This document shows positions 1 through 9,965 of a stretch of 35,433 nucleotides of DNA, in pieces (within the stretch, counting starts at the first letter, position 1; every line of letters begins with the position of its first letter). A model generated the notes under the pieces. That model was not told the DNA's origin. It saw only the letters and a program-made list of their open reading frames with translations, and ran no database searches. Source of the stretch: Dysgonamonadaceae bacterium. Its GTDB lineage: Bacteria; Bacteroidota; Bacteroidia; Bacteroidales; Azobacteroidaceae. A program made the position numbers and the translations under genes. The stretch covers positions 1-35,433 of the forward strand of contig JAISUK010000085.1 in NCBI GenBank assembly GCA_031272075.1, written 5' to 3'.

Positions 1-1051
1 AGGAGCAAGTTTCGCTTACGACGATTACAAAACACATTTTGAAGATTTACTGATTTTGTATGGCGATCCGTCCGATCCTCCACTGAAAAATCCCACTCCA
101 CGCACGGCAATCAACCGCAGCGAATTTGTCCCGGGCGCTTTTGCCGAATATACGTTCACGCAGGGCGAGAAATTCACCTTCATTCTTGGCTTGCGCGAAG
201 ATTACAACAGTCGCTTCGGCTGGCTTTTCACGCCTCGCGCAAACGTAAAATACAACCTGATGCCCGAACTCATTCTTCGTGCATCTGCGGGTCGCGGCTA
301 CCGCTCGCCTAACGCCATTGCCGACAATATCGGTCTGCTTGCCTCTTCGCGTGAATTTCACCTCGAAACAATCGACGACCTTGATATTGAACGCGCATGG
401 AATTTCGGAGGAAATGTATCAGCATACATACCTTATGGAGATGATAAGACGCTTACCATCAGTCTCGACTATTTCAACACCCGTTTCGACAATCAGGCAG
501 TAATAGATATGGAGCGAACCCCACATCACGTATATTTCTATAATTTACAGGGGAAATCTTTCGCCCACGCATTGCAGGCAGACCTGCAATTTTCGCCGTT
601 CAAAGGCTTCGACTTTTTTGCTGCATACCGTTATAATAAATCGGAAATAACATATTCCGAAAACGGACAGAACTATACGGTAGAAAAACCGTTGACGTCG
701 CGCTTTCGCGGGCTGGTAAACCTTGCCTACGCAACCAGTCTGCGCAAATGGGTTTTTGATTTCACCGCGCAAATCAATGGCCCGTCACGACTTCCGAACC
801 TCAACGGTTACAACTCACAAAAACGCTATTCGAAGACCTATCCGGTCTATTTCGCGCAGATAACGAAAAATACAAAACGCTTCGACGTTTATCTTGGCAG
901 CGAAAACCTGTTCGATTTCCGCCAAAAAGACCCTGTTCAGAATTGGGAAAATCCTTTCGAGCGCAATTTCGATGCATCCATGGTATGGGGGCCTGTTGTC
1001 GGACGAAAAGTTTATGCGGGGATCCGCTGGAGAATTGGAAAATTACCCTAA
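1..1051 (+). CDS. TonB-dependent outer-membrane receptor, C-terminal part (5' end outside window)
   Basis: The frame is open from base 2 without a natural start, so the gene begins upstream of the window; about 350 residues of C-terminal beta-barrel remain. Alternating aromatic strands (for example FTFILGLREDYNSRFG, LILRASAGRGYRSPNA and FYNLQGKSFAHALQADL) are typical of TonB-dependent receptors of the BtuB/FecA-like class rather than the long SusC class. Signal peptide, TonB box and plug are not visible. It is followed after 27 bp by a lipoprotein gene and then an HMA-domain gene on the same strand, which suggests one operon. The HMA neighbour hints at a metal or metal-chelate substrate, but that is inference from context only. 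Confidence 0.9.
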   Translation, partial: GASFAYDDYKTHFEDLLILYGDPSDPPLKNPTPRTAINRSEFVPGAFAEYTFTQGEKFTFILGLREDYNSRFGWLFTPRANVKYNLMPELILRASAGRGYRSPNAIADNIGLLASSREFHLETIDDLDIERAWNFGGNVSAYIPYGDDKTLTISLDYFNTRFDNQAVIDMERTPHHVYFYNLQGKSFAHALQADLQFSPFKGFDFFAAYRYNKSEITYSENGQNYTVEKPLTSRFRGLVNLAYATSLRKWVFDFTAQINGPSRLPNLNGYNSQKRYSKTYPVYFAQITKNTKRFDVYLGSENLFDFRQKDPVQNWENPFERNFDASMVWGPVVGRKVYAGIRWRIGKLP

Positions 1052-1078
1052 TACACAATAAATTAAAATAATATCGAA

Positions 1079-1693
1079 ATGAAACAATTATTTTATTCAT
1101 GCTTATTTTTTTCGCTGCTCATCTCTTGCAGCGAAGACGATGAAACGGCAAAATCAAGTCAGACAATCACTTTTGACAGCTTTTTGCCCACAAATTTAAG
1201 CGAAGGATCCGTTACAGTCAACGCTACCGCATCGTCGGGCTTAGCGCTGACATTGACAAGCAGCAACAGTTCCGTTGCAACCATCAGCGGAAAAACGCTG
1301 ACGCTCCTCAAAGCGGGTTCAACCGTCATTACCGCTTCACAAACAGGAAACGACAACTGGCTCGACGCTCCGGAGATTTCCCGAACGCTTGAAGTTTTTG
1401 AGGACAACAATTCTGCCAAAAAATCGCAGGAAATTACATCATTTGTAATACCGACGTCATGGACAAACCTGGATGGTGAATTGCCGCTTGAAGCCACAGC
1501 ATCCTCCGGTTTGCCGGTGAAGTTTTACAGCACGTCGCCGTATGTCGAAGTGAAAGGCGGAACGCTAAAGCTGCTCGACAATGCCGGGCATTATGAAAAC
1601 ACGCGGATCTCTGTCATCGCACATCAAGGTGGCGACACCGAATACAACGCATCCGCAAAGGTCTCAAGAGAAATAAGTATTACGCACAAATAA
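1079..1693 (+). CDS. Surface lipoprotein with two Ig-like repeats
   Basis: A 204-residue protein with a short signal peptide and lipobox LISC (lipid cysteine 17) followed by SEDDE, an acidic stretch that in Bacteroidetes marks export to the outer face of the outer membrane. Two related segments follow, about residues 28-107 and 116-201. Each opens with a QTITF- or QEITSF-like strand and contains ATASSGL, and the first also has the SSNSSVATISGKTL pattern of bacterial Ig-like (Big-type) domains. No catalytic residues are seen. It lies between a TonB-dependent receptor and an HMA protein, so a receptor-associated ligand-binding or scaffold role is possible but unproven. Confidence 0.8.
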   Translation: MKQLFYSCLFFSLLISCSEDDETAKSSQTITFDSFLPTNLSEGSVTVNATASSGLALTLTSSNSSVATISGKTLTLLKAGSTVITASQTGNDNWLDAPEISRTLEVFEDNNSAKKSQEITSFVIPTSWTNLDGELPLEATASSGLPVKFYSTSPYVEVKGGTLKLLDNAGHYENTRISVIAHQGGDTEYNASAKVSREISITHK

Positions 1694-1724
1694 TCAATTA
1701 TTATTCTTTCAAAATATAGAAGTA

Positions 1725-2075
1725 ATGAGAACAAAACGATTTTTTATTATTCTCGCGGCGATTTTTGTGCTCGCCACGACAGCGGCAGTCGCGCAGGACA
1801 GCACGAGGGTGAAGACGGAAAAAACCGATAAGAAGAAAAAGAAAAAAGATGCCGAAGTTACATTCCTCGTTAATATGACTTGCGAAAACTGTCAGGCTCG
1901 CATCGAGAAACACATCGCTTGGGAAAAAGGCGTTAAAGATTTGAAAGTCAATCTCGAAAAAAGATTAGTTACCATTAAGTACGACACAACGAAAACCAAC
2001 GAAGAAGTGTTGGACAAAGCGATCGAATCCCTTGGTTATACTTCGGAGAAAGTGGAGGAGACGCCGGGAAGTTAG
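1725..2075 (+). CDS. Exported heavy-metal-associated (HMA) domain protein
   Basis: A 116-residue protein. Residues 1-23 form a signal peptide (probable cleavage after AVA), residues 31-42 are a lysine-rich linker, and residues 45-112 form an HMA/ferredoxin-like domain. The metal motif MTCENC places cysteines at 53 and 56, as in CopZ-type copper chaperones and the N-terminal domains of copper ATPases. Because it is exported it probably works in the periplasm, not as a cytosolic chaperone. It is last in the group with the TonB-dependent receptor and Ig-like lipoprotein. A role in handling copper or a similar soft metal is inferred from the motif. The TAG stop lies inside a heptamer-repeat hairpin. 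Confidence 0.88.
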   Translation: MRTKRFFIILAAIFVLATTAAVAQDSTRVKTEKTDKKKKKKDAEVTFLVNMTCENCQARIEKHIAWEKGVKDLKVNLEKRLVTIKYDTTKTNEEVLDKAIESLGYTSEKVEETPGS

Positions 2076-2120
2076 TGGTTAGTGGTTAGAATCCACTAAC
2101 CACTAACCACTAACCACTAA
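2072..2120. terminator. Heptamer-repeat hairpin between convergent genes, probable bidirectional terminator
   Basis: Two TTAGTGG units, a short TTAGAATCC stretch, then three ACTAACC units and a final ACTAA. Bases 2072-2085 pair perfectly with 2093-2106 (14 bp, 7-nt loop), and a second register pairs 2072-2088 with 2104-2120. On the + strand AATTTTC follows. It lies exactly between the HMA gene, whose stop codon it includes, and the end of eno on the opposite strand. Termination is inferred from position and structure. Confidence 0.6.
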
Positions 2121-2127
2121 TTTTCAA

Positions 2128-3445
<1,318 letters not shown>

Positions 3446-3447
<2 letters not shown>

Positions 3448-4207
3448 ATGCGTTGTCAGTTGTGTCGGTTGCTTCGGAAGGAGAGGGTTCAGACGCAACT
3501 TCGGGTGCAACTTCGGGTGCAGTTTCCTGTACAGCTTCTATTGCGGCTTCGGGCGCAGTTTCTATCGCAGGTTCAGTTGCGACTTCCGGTGCAGCGATTT
3601 CTTCCGGCTTCGTTTCATCCGCTGTAACGGGTGTTTCCGTTTTCTCAGCTGCTTTGGCTTTCGGCGCTTTCTTTGGCTTCGGCGCAGGAGCGGCGGTTAC
3701 TTCTTCCGGAGCGACGGTTGTCACCTCTTCCGTTTTCACTTCTTTCGTTTGAGTGGGAGTGGCGGCGACTACATCTTCGCTTTTCTTTTTCGAGCGTGAA
3801 CGCCGTGTTTTCTGCTTGACCGCGCCTTTGGCGGGTTTCAGCATATTATCATTATAATCCACCAATTCGATAAAACACATTGCGGCATTGTCTCCCAAGC
3901 GGAAGCCGGTCTTCAGGATACGTGTATATCCACCCGGGCGATCGCCGATTTTTGGAGCTATATCAATAAACAATTCCGTAACTGCATATTTATTATTTAG
4001 ATACTTGAATACCGTACGCCTCGAATGGGTTGTATCTTCTTTACTTTTGGTAATCAAAGGTTCTACATATTTGCGCAGTTCTTTTGCTTTTGGAACCGTG
4101 GTGTAAATCCGTTTATGTCTAATCAAAGAACAGGCCATATTGGACAGCATAGCATCCCTGTGGGCGTACGTGCGGCCTAAGTGATTGATTTTCTTATTGT
4201 GTCTCAT
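3446..4207 (-). CDS. rplQ: 50S ribosomal protein L17 with long acidic C-terminal tail
   Basis: Residues 1-119 are a standard L17 (start [13 protein letters not shown]; conserved RPGGYTRI and [12 protein letters not shown]), a protein near the polypeptide exit side of the large subunit. Residues 124-142 are a basic linker, and about 145-253 are a low-complexity tail rich in Ala, Glu, Pro and Thr with no aromatic residues, giving 253 residues against about 120-130 in most bacteria. The tail DNA contains short repeats, including a 12-bp unit twice in tandem at 3495-3518, so its length may vary by slippage. Some Bacteroidetes L17 proteins also have tails; this one looks long. It follows rpoA after 3 bp. 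Confidence 0.97.
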
Positions 4208-4210
4208 TAT

Positions 4211-5206
4211 TTAATTGTCTTTATCTAATTTATATTTTGCAATATCCATGCCGAAGGTCAGTTTAAGGCCGTCGAGCAGATCGTCCAACTCGGTAAGTGA
4301 TTTCTTGCCGAAGTTACGGAACTTCAACAGGTCATTCTTTTGATATTTCACCAGTTCGGCCAAAGTTTCCACATCTGCGGCTTTGAGGCAATTCAGCGCG
4401 CGCACAGAGAGGTTCATTTCAGCCAATCTTGTTTTCAACAGTTGGCGCATGTGTAGAATTTCTTCATCAAATTCTTCATTCTCTTCCGTATGTATTGGTT
4501 CGAGATGAATCTTTTCGTCCGAAAACAGCATAAAATGATGAATCAAGATCCGAGCGGCCTCTTTCAATGCCTCTTTCGGATGAATAGAGCCATCGGTAGT
4601 GATTTCGATAACTAACTTTTCGTAGTCCGTTTTTTGTTCTACGCGATAGTTTTCGATCGAATATTTCACATTTTTTATCGGTGTAAAGATGGAGTCGATC
4701 GCTATTTGATTCACGCCATCGTTTTCCGTACGGTTTTCTTCCGAAGGGACGTAACCGCGTCCTTTATCGATTTTCATTTCGATTCGGAAAGCGGCGCTTT
4801 TATCCAGGTGGCAGATGACGAGATCGGGGTTGAGCACCTCAAAACCTGTCAACTGTCGGCCGATATCTCCGGCTTTGAAAACTTCCGTATTGGAGATAAA
4901 AATGCTGACTGTCTCATTATCAATATCATCTACGACTTGTTTGAATCGCACCTGTTTCAGATTGAGGATGATATTGGTTACATCTTCTACAACTCCCGCT
5001 ATCGATGAAAATTCGTGCTCTACTCCGTCAATTTTGATCGAAGTAATAGCAAAACCTTCCAGTGAAGACAGTAGGATTCGACGAAGGGAATTGCCGATCG
5101 TGATTCCGTAGCCTGGTTCCAACGGACGGAATTCAAACTTCCCGTACTTGTTGTCTGCTTCCAGCATCAATACTTTATCAGGTTTTTGAAATACTAATAT
5201 CGCCAT
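4211..5206 (-). CDS. rpoA: DNA-directed RNA polymerase subunit alpha
   Basis: A 331-residue full-length alpha subunit. The N-terminal assembly domain (about 1-235) has [17 protein letters not shown] near residues 35-51, which nucleates core enzyme assembly. An acidic linker (EENEEFDEE, 241-249) leads to the C-terminal domain (about 263-320) with [10 protein letters not shown] and [15 protein letters not shown], the helix-hairpin-helix face that contacts DNA and activators. It lies between rpsD and rplQ, the usual alpha-operon order, with 10 and 3 bp gaps, so it is very probably cotranscribed with them. Confidence 0.99.
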   Translation of the reverse strand: MAILVFQKPDKVLMLEADNKYGKFEFRPLEPGYGITIGNSLRRILLSSLEGFAITSIKIDGVEHEFSSIAGVVEDVTNIILNLKQVRFKQVVDDIDNETVSIFISNTEVFKAGDIGRQLTGFEVLNPDLVICHLDKSAAFRIEMKIDKGRGYVPSEENRTENDGVNQIAIDSIFTPIKNVKYSIENYRVEQKTDYEKLVIEITTDGSIHPKEALKEAARILIHHFMLFSDEKIHLEPIHTEENEEFDEEILHMRQLLKTRLAEMNLSVRALNCLKAADVETLAELVKYQKNDLLKFRNFGKKSLTELDDLLDGLKLTFGMDIAKYKLDKDN

Positions 5207-5216
5207 GGGAATTTGA

Positions 5217-5822
5217 TTATTTAGAATATAATTCTACGATTAATTGTTCTTTAATATTTTCGGGGATGTCCACTCTTTCCGGGATATGCAGGTATTTAGC
5301 GCTCAAGGACGGCTGATCCCATTCTATCCAGGCATATTTGCTGTGATTGAATCCGGAAAGACTGTCGACAATCACTTCGAGTGATTTGGCTTTTTCACGA
5401 ACGCCGACCACCTGTCCGGGTTTGACGGTGTAAGAAGGAATGTTCACCACCTTGCCGTCGACCACGATGTGTCCATGTAAGACCAATTGGCGGGCAGCGG
5501 GGCGCGTTTTGCCGATTCCGGCGCGGAAGATGATATTATCTAACCGGCTTTCGAGCAATTGGATCAACACTTCGCCGGTGATTCCTTTGGCGCGTTGCGC
5601 TTTTTGAAACAAGTTACGGAATTGTTTTTCCAACACGCCGTAAGTATATTTCGCTTTTTGCTTTTCGCGAAGTTGAATCCCATACTCGGAAGTTTTTTTC
5701 TTTCTCCCATTTCCATGCTGTCCCGGAGGATAATTTTTCTTACTCAACACTTTATCCGGTCCGAAAATCGCTTCGCCGAATTTACGAGCGATTTTTGTTT
5801 TTGGTCCAGTATATCTTGCCAT
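5217..5822 (-). CDS. rpsD: 30S ribosomal protein S4
   Basis: A 201-residue S4, a primary 16S rRNA binder in early small-subunit assembly. The N-terminus starts [16 protein letters not shown] and lacks the CxxC zinc motif of some S4 proteins; [10 protein letters not shown] is the conserved turn. The S4 RNA-binding fold spans about 93-158 ([11 protein letters not shown] and [12 protein letters not shown]). In enterobacteria S4 represses the alpha operon translationally; whether it does so here is not visible. A 91-bp spacer full of heptamer repeats separates it from rpsK. Confidence 0.99.
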   Translation of the reverse strand: MARYTGPKTKIARKFGEAIFGPDKVLSKKNYPPGQHGNGRKKKTSEYGIQLREKQKAKYTYGVLEKQFRNLFQKAQRAKGITGEVLIQLLESRLDNIIFRAGIGKTRPAARQLVLHGHIVVDGKVVNIPSYTVKPGQVVGVREKAKSLEVIVDSLSGFNHSKYAWIEWDQPSLSAKYLHIPERVDIPENIKEQLIVELYSK

Positions 5823-5832
5823 ATTTATTAAA

Positions 5833-5917
5833 AATTGATAATTGACAATTGATAATTGACAATTCCTGTCTCATCGCAAAACTGTCGATTGTCGATTGTC
5901 GATTGTTAATTGATTAA
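5833..5917. repeat. Facing heptanucleotide repeat arrays between rpsK and rpsD
   Basis: The left array (5833-5864) alternates AATTGAT and AATTGAC for four units plus AATT. The right array (5883-5917) has TGTCGAT three times, then TGTTAAT and TGATTAA, running into the rpsK stop codon (5914-5916). The arms are partly complementary, with G-T wobbles at one position of the unit, so an imperfect stem-loop could form in this spacer of the ribosomal operon. Function is unknown. Confidence 0.75.
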
Positions 5918-6303
5918 ACTCTTCTTCTTTTTGGTGGACGGCATCCGTTGTGGGGCAACGGCGTCACATCAACGATTTCCGTGACTTCGATTCCCGCACC
6001 GTGAACCGTTCTGATAGCTGATTCCCGCCCGTTACCTGGGCCTTTCACGTATGCCTTGACCCTTCTGAGTCCAAGATCGTATGCAATTTTTGCGCAGTCC
6101 TGGGCTGCCATTTGAGCCGCATAAGGCGTATTTTTCTTCGAACTTCTGAATCCCATTTTTCCTGCCGACGACCAAGAGATCACCTGACCATCGCTGTTTG
6201 CTATCGTAACAATGATATTGTTAAAAGAAGAATGAACGTGAAGTTGTCCGTTTGCGTCAACCTTTACTACTCGTTTTTTTGTTACAACTGTTTTTTTTGC
6301 CAT
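5914..6303 (-). CDS. rpsK: 30S ribosomal protein S11
   Basis: A 129-residue S11, part of the small-subunit platform near the mRNA exit. Conserved elements include [16 protein letters not shown] near the start, [16 protein letters not shown], the [12 protein letters not shown] loop and the C-terminal [17 protein letters not shown]. It begins with [15 protein letters not shown], a short basic extension. It sits between rpsM (79-bp gap) and rpsD (91-bp gap with repeats), longer gaps than elsewhere in the alpha part of the cluster. Confidence 0.99.
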   Translation of the reverse strand: MAKKTVVTKKRVVKVDANGQLHVHSSFNNIIVTIANSDGQVISWSSAGKMGFRSSKKNTPYAAQMAAQDCAKIAYDLGLRRVKAYVKGPGNGRESAIRTVHGAGIEVTEIVDVTPLPHNGCRPPKRRRV

Positions 6304-6326
6304 TTTCTTTCTTGAATTTTAGTATT

Positions 6327-6343
6327 AAGCGCCAAGCGCCAAG
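6327..6343. repeat. Two tandem AAGCGCC heptamers in the rpsM-rpsK spacer
   Basis: AAGCGCC occurs twice in tandem followed by AAG. It is a short G/C-containing repeat in the 79-bp spacer and is another case of a 7-nt unit in an intergenic region. No promoter or terminator is evident here. Confidence 0.45.
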
Positions 6344-6382
6344 TTCAAAATCTGCGTTGTTAATGTCCTGTCAAGCATTGTG

Positions 6383-6763
6383 TTATTTGGTCGCTTTTTT
6401 CTTATTTGCAACGGTTTTTTTCCGTCCTTTGCGCGTACGAGCGTTGTTTTTCGTGCTTTGGCCTCTCACCGGCAAGCCGATGCGATGCCGAATGCCACGG
6501 TAGCAACCAATATCCATCAATCGTTTGATATTCAATTGAACTTCAGAACGAAGATCTCCTTCCACTTTATATTTTGCGCCGATTACTTCGCGCACTGCCG
6601 CTGCCTGTTCATCGGTCCAGTCTTTCACTTTGATATCCCGATCAACCCCTGCTTCCGACAGGATCTTATTTGCACTGCTGCGACCGATTCCAAAGATGTA
6701 GGTCAAAGCAATTTCTCCCCGTTTATTCTGAGGCAAATCTACACCAACTATTCTTATAGCCAT
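6383..6763 (-). CDS. rpsM: 30S ribosomal protein S13
   Basis: A 126-residue S13, which sits in the small-subunit head and contacts the P-site tRNA and the large subunit. It begins [20 protein letters not shown], has the helix-turn region [14 protein letters not shown], and carries the C-terminal signature [16 protein letters not shown] followed by [18 protein letters not shown], the basic tail that reaches the P site. It follows rpmJ by 31 bp. Confidence 0.99.
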   Translation of the reverse strand: MAIRIVGVDLPQNKRGEIALTYIFGIGRSSANKILSEAGVDRDIKVKDWTDEQAAAVREVIGAKYKVEGDLRSEVQLNIKRLMDIGCYRGIRHRIGLPVRGQSTKNNARTRKGRKKTVANKKKATK

Positions 6764-6794
6764 TTTATAAAAAATTTAAACAAAAATAATAGAA

Positions 6795-6911
6795 TTATCC
6801 TTGGCGTTGTTTATACTTTGGATTCTTCTTGTTAATCACATACAACCTGCCTCCCCTTCTGACGATCTTACATTCGGGAGTTCGTTTCTTTAATGAAGCT
6901 CTTACTTTCAT
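6795..6911 (-). CDS. rpmJ: 50S ribosomal protein L36 (zinc-free type)
   Basis: Found by direct translation: 38 codons between infA and rpsM, start [19 protein letters not shown], then [19 protein letters not shown] and stop. Of the four zinc ligands of classical L36 only the cysteine at residue 14 remains, so this is the zinc-independent form. L36 is a small protein of the large subunit. The infA-rpmJ-rpsM order is standard; the gap to infA is 21 bp. Confidence 0.97.
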   Translation of the reverse strand: MKVRASLKKRTPECKIVRRGGRLYVINKKNPKYKQRQG

Positions 6912-6932
6912 ATTTTTATCTATTTTATTGTT

Positions 6933-7151
6933 TTATTTATATCTGAAAGAAATACGACCTTTTGATAAGTCATACGGCGACATTTCTACCTTGACTTTAT
7001 CTCCCGGCAGGATTTTGATATAGTGCATACGCATCTTCCCGGAGATATGGGCGGTTATTTCATGTCCGTTCTCCAATTCAACTCTAAACATCGCATTCGA
7101 CAATGCTTCAACAATAGTTCCATCCTGTTCAATTGCTGCTTGTTTGGCCAT
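6933..7151 (-). CDS. infA: Translation initiation factor IF-1
   Basis: A 72-residue OB-fold protein, the usual length for IF-1, which binds the A site of the 30S subunit during initiation. Visible signatures are [39 protein letters not shown] and the C-terminal [15 protein letters not shown]. It lies 18 bp downstream of map and upstream of rpmJ, the normal order. Confidence 0.99.
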   Translation of the reverse strand: MAKQAAIEQDGTIVEALSNAMFRVELENGHEITAHISGKMRMHYIKILPGDKVKVEMSPYDLSKGRISFRYK

Positions 7152-7169
7152 AAATCAAATTTAAATCTA

Positions 7170-7943
7170 CTAATTTATTATATTTTGTTCTATCAACTCA
7201 AACGACGACAGGATATCGGCTTTTCCCGGTCTGATGGCCACCGTATGCTCAAAATGAGCTGACGGTTTGCGATCGGCGGTACGCACCGTCCATCCGTCCT
7301 TTTCAAACACCACATTTCGTTTACCGAGATTGATCATCGGTTCGATAGCGATGCACATCCCGTTTTTCAGCATTGCGCCGTTTCCTTTTTTCCCGTAATT
7401 CGGGACTTCAGGACTTTCGTGCATTTCCTTTCCGATACCATGTCCAACCAATTCCCTGACGACTGTGTAGCCATTTGCTTCGCAATAGCTTTGCACTGCA
7501 TGGCTTACGTCGCCGATGCGTCGGCCTTCCACTGCGTTTTTGATCCCCAGGTACAATGCTTCTTTTGTGATGTGAAGCAACCGTTTTACTTCAGGGGTTA
7601 CTTCGCCCACGCAAAAAGTGTAGGCCGAATCGCCGCAGTAGCCGTCTTTTTTTACGCCGCAATCCACAGAAACGATATCGCCTTCTTTCAATTCGTAGTC
7701 CGAAGGGATTCCATGAACCACACATTCATTGACCGAAATACAGAGCGAATTGGGGAACCCGTTATATCCTAAGAATAAAGGAACTCCTCCGTTATCTCTG
7801 ATAAATTGTTCGGCTATTTTATCCAATTGAATTGTTTTAACGCCCGGTAAAATATATTTTCCCACTTCCGCCAATGTTGCTCCGACCAATAAATTCGAAA
7901 CACGCATCAATTCAATTTCCTCATCTGTCTTGAGATAGATCAT
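7170..7943 (-). CDS. map: Methionine aminopeptidase, type I
   Basis: Removes the initiator methionine from new proteins using two divalent metal ions. The ATG at 7943 gives MIYLKTDEEIELM and 257 residues; a TTG two codons upstream is possible but less likely. Metal ligands in this numbering are D94 (SVDCGV), D105 (GDSAYTF), H168 (ELVGHGIG), E201 (AIEPM) and E232 (AHFEHT); H77 in VVHGIP and H175 in MHESP line the substrate pocket. There is no N-terminal zinc-finger extension. It begins 6 bp after secY, a common coupling in ribosomal spc operons. Confidence 0.98.
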   Translation of the reverse strand: MIYLKTDEEIELMRVSNLLVGATLAEVGKYILPGVKTIQLDKIAEQFIRDNGGVPLFLGYNGFPNSLCISVNECVVHGIPSDYELKEGDIVSVDCGVKKDGYCGDSAYTFCVGEVTPEVKRLLHITKEALYLGIKNAVEGRRIGDVSHAVQSYCEANGYTVVRELVGHGIGKEMHESPEVPNYGKKGNGAMLKNGMCIAIEPMINLGKRNVVFEKDGWTVRTADRKPSAHFEHTVAIRPGKADILSSFELIEQNIIN

Positions 7944-7949
7944 TTTCAA

Positions 7950-9293
7950 CTAATACGCTGAACTCTGCCGCCCTTTGATTCTTCCCGACTTGAGTAGTCC
8001 ATCATAATGTCGCATCAACAAATGGCTCTCCACTTGCTGCAATGTATCCAGCACGACCCCGACCAGGATCAACAATGAAGTTCCCCCAAAAAACTGGGAA
8101 AATTCTTGTTTGATGCCGAAAATCCGGGCGAATGCCGGCATAATAGCCACCAAAGCCAGGAACAATGATCCCGGGAAAGTGATCCGCGACATCACCTCAT
8201 CGATATATTCCGCTGTTCGTTTCCCTGGTTTGATGCCGGGGATAAACCCGTTGTTCCGCTTCAAGTCTTCCGCCATTTGTGTCGGATTGATCGTAATGGC
8301 CGTATAGAAATACGTGAAAACGATGATCATCAAAGCGAAAATGAAATTATACCAGAAACTGGTATGGTCGGCCAACGGCGCGAACAGGCGGGCGAAAAAG
8401 CTGTCGGAAGTGGTCTGCGAAAATCCCATCAACGAAATGGGGATAAACATGATTGCCTGGGCAAAAATGATCGGCATCACATTGGCTGCATTCACTTTCA
8501 AAGGAATGTATTGTCGTGCGCCGCCATATTGTTTATTCCCAATCATTTGTTTCGCATATTGAACCGGTATCCTGCGGGTGCCTTGAACGAGCAAGATAGC
8601 GCCTGCGATCACAAACAGCAGGAACACAATTTCTACCAGGAAGGCGACCAGTCCACCGGTGCTTTCACTGATCCTGGAAATAAATTCCTGGAAGAGCGCA
8701 TGAGGCAAGCGGGCGATGATCCCCACCAGAATGATAAACGATATCCCGTTTCCGATTCCTTTATCCGTGATCCGTTCCCCAAGCCACAGCACGAACATGG
8801 ATCCTGCGGCCAGAATGATGGTCGACGACAGCGTAAACCACAATCCCGAAGGCATTGCTGCTCCGGCGCTCCGCATCTGCACATTCAGGTTGAGCAAATA
8901 CGCAGGAGCTTGCATGAATAGGATGACAACCGTCAGGTAGCGTGTGTATTGGTTTATCTTGCGGCGTCCGCTTTCTCCTTCGCGTTGCAATTTCTGAAAC
9001 GACGGAACGGCAATCGCCAATAGCTGTATGACGATGGAGGCCGAGATATAAGGCATAATCCCCAGCGCCACAATGGAGGCATTGGAAAACGCGCCGCCGG
9101 AAAACATGTCCAACAACGACATCAGCCCGCTTGAAGTCTGCGAATGTAACGCAGACAAATCACTCGGATTGATTCCGGGAAGCGTGATTACCGATAAAAA
9201 ACGATCCACCACTATCAATAGCAGGGTGGTGAGAATCCGGTTTCGCAGATCCTCTATCTTCCAGATATTTTTAATTGTATCAACTGCTCTCAT
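7950..9293 (-). CDS. secY: Protein translocase subunit SecY
   Basis: A 447-residue polytopic membrane protein, the channel of the Sec translocon in the inner membrane. It starts MRAVDTIKNIWKIEDLRNRI and shows the first transmembrane segment, the plug-region glycines around LPGINPSDL, the MPYISASIVIQLL motif, and the cytosolic loop FIPGIKPGKRTAEYIDEVM used for SecA and ribosome contact. About ten hydrophobic segments are visible. It lies between rplO (3 bp) and map (6 bp) and is surely cotranscribed. Confidence 0.99.
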   Translation of the reverse strand: MRAVDTIKNIWKIEDLRNRILTTLLLIVVDRFLSVITLPGINPSDLSALHSQTSSGLMSLLDMFSGGAFSNASIVALGIMPYISASIVIQLLAIAVPSFQKLQREGESGRRKINQYTRYLTVVILFMQAPAYLLNLNVQMRSAGAAMPSGLWFTLSSTIILAAGSMFVLWLGERITDKGIGNGISFIILVGIIARLPHALFQEFISRISESTGGLVAFLVEIVFLLFVIAGAILLVQGTRRIPVQYAKQMIGNKQYGGARQYIPLKVNAANVMPIIFAQAIMFIPISLMGFSQTTSDSFFARLFAPLADHTSFWYNFIFALMIIVFTYFYTAITINPTQMAEDLKRNNGFIPGIKPGKRTAEYIDEVMSRITFPGSLFLALVAIMPAFARIFGIKQEFSQFFGGTSLLILVGVVLDTLQQVESHLLMRHYDGLLKSGRIKGRQSSAY

Positions 9294-9296
9294 ATA

Positions 9297-9743
9297 TTAG
9301 AGTTTAACTACGGAGCCGCCTGCTTCGGTAATAGCCGCTTCCGCTGTTTTAGAAAATGCGTGAGCCAGGACTTCCAATTTGGAAGTGATCTTGCCTCTGC
9401 CCAATATTTTTACTAATTGTGATGAAGAAATGAATCCGGCCTTGACCAATTCCTCGATTCCTATCTTGGTGGCATTGGTTTTTTCTGCAAGTTGTTGCAG
9501 CGTCTCAAGGTTGATTGCTTTATACTCCACACGGTTGATATTTTTGAAGCCGAATTTAGGCACTCGTCTTTGAATCGGCATCTGGCCTCCTTCAAAGCCG
9601 GTTTTCCGGGAATATCCCGAACGCGACTTCTGTCCTTTATGACCCCTCGTTGAGGTGCCTCCCAAACCCGAACCGGTGCCTCGTCCGATTCTTTTCCGAG
9701 TTTTTACAGACCCTTTCGCTGGTTTTAGATTTGATAAATTCAT
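9297..9743 (-). CDS. rplO: 50S ribosomal protein L15
   Basis: A 148-residue L15, a late-assembly protein of the large subunit. It begins MNLSNLKPAKGSVKTRKRIG and continues with the glycine/arginine-rich RGTGSGLGGTSTRGHKGQ, then a compact C-terminal domain (NLETLQQL and LVKILGRGKI). It follows rpmD by 33 bp and precedes secY by 3 bp, standard spc order. Confidence 0.99.
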   Translation of the reverse strand: MNLSNLKPAKGSVKTRKRIGRGTGSGLGGTSTRGHKGQKSRSGYSRKTGFEGGQMPIQRRVPKFGFKNINRVEYKAINLETLQQLAEKTNATKIGIEELVKAGFISSSQLVKILGRGKITSKLEVLAHAFSKTAEAAITEAGGSVVKL

Positions 9744-9776
9744 ATCATTATGTCTTAAATTTAATATACTTTTGAA

Positions 9777-9953
9777 TTATTTCTCAATCGTAATCAGGTG
9801 TTTTACCTTATTTACCATGCCCAGGATCGCGGGATTGACTTCATGTTCCACCACGCGACCTATTCTCCTGAGCCCCAATGCGTCCAATGTCCGTTTTTGA
9901 TCTTTCGGACAGTTGATACGACTTCTAACCTGTTTTATTTTTATTGTTGTCAT
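9777..9953 (-). CDS. rpmD: 50S ribosomal protein L30
   Basis: Found by direct translation between rpsE and rplO: 58 residues, start MTTIKIKQVRSRINCPKDQ, with the conserved LDALGLRRIGRVVEH and ILGMVNKVKHLI. This is the normal bacterial L30 length. ATG is at 9953 and the TAA stop ends at 9777. It is 12 bp downstream of rpsE. Confidence 0.97.
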   Translation of the reverse strand: MTTIKIKQVRSRINCPKDQKRTLDALGLRRIGRVVEHEVNPAILGMVNKVKHLITIEK

Positions 9954-9965
9954 CGCAATACCTGA

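Noticed and set aside
3453-3752. A + strand reading frame of 99 codons rich in Ser, Ala and Gly opposite rplQ
   Set aside because: It is the mirror of the repetitive L17 tail and has no independent coding signal.
8277-8921. A long + strand reading frame of 214 codons opposite secY
   Set aside because: It overlaps the highly conserved SecY on the other strand and its product resembles no family.
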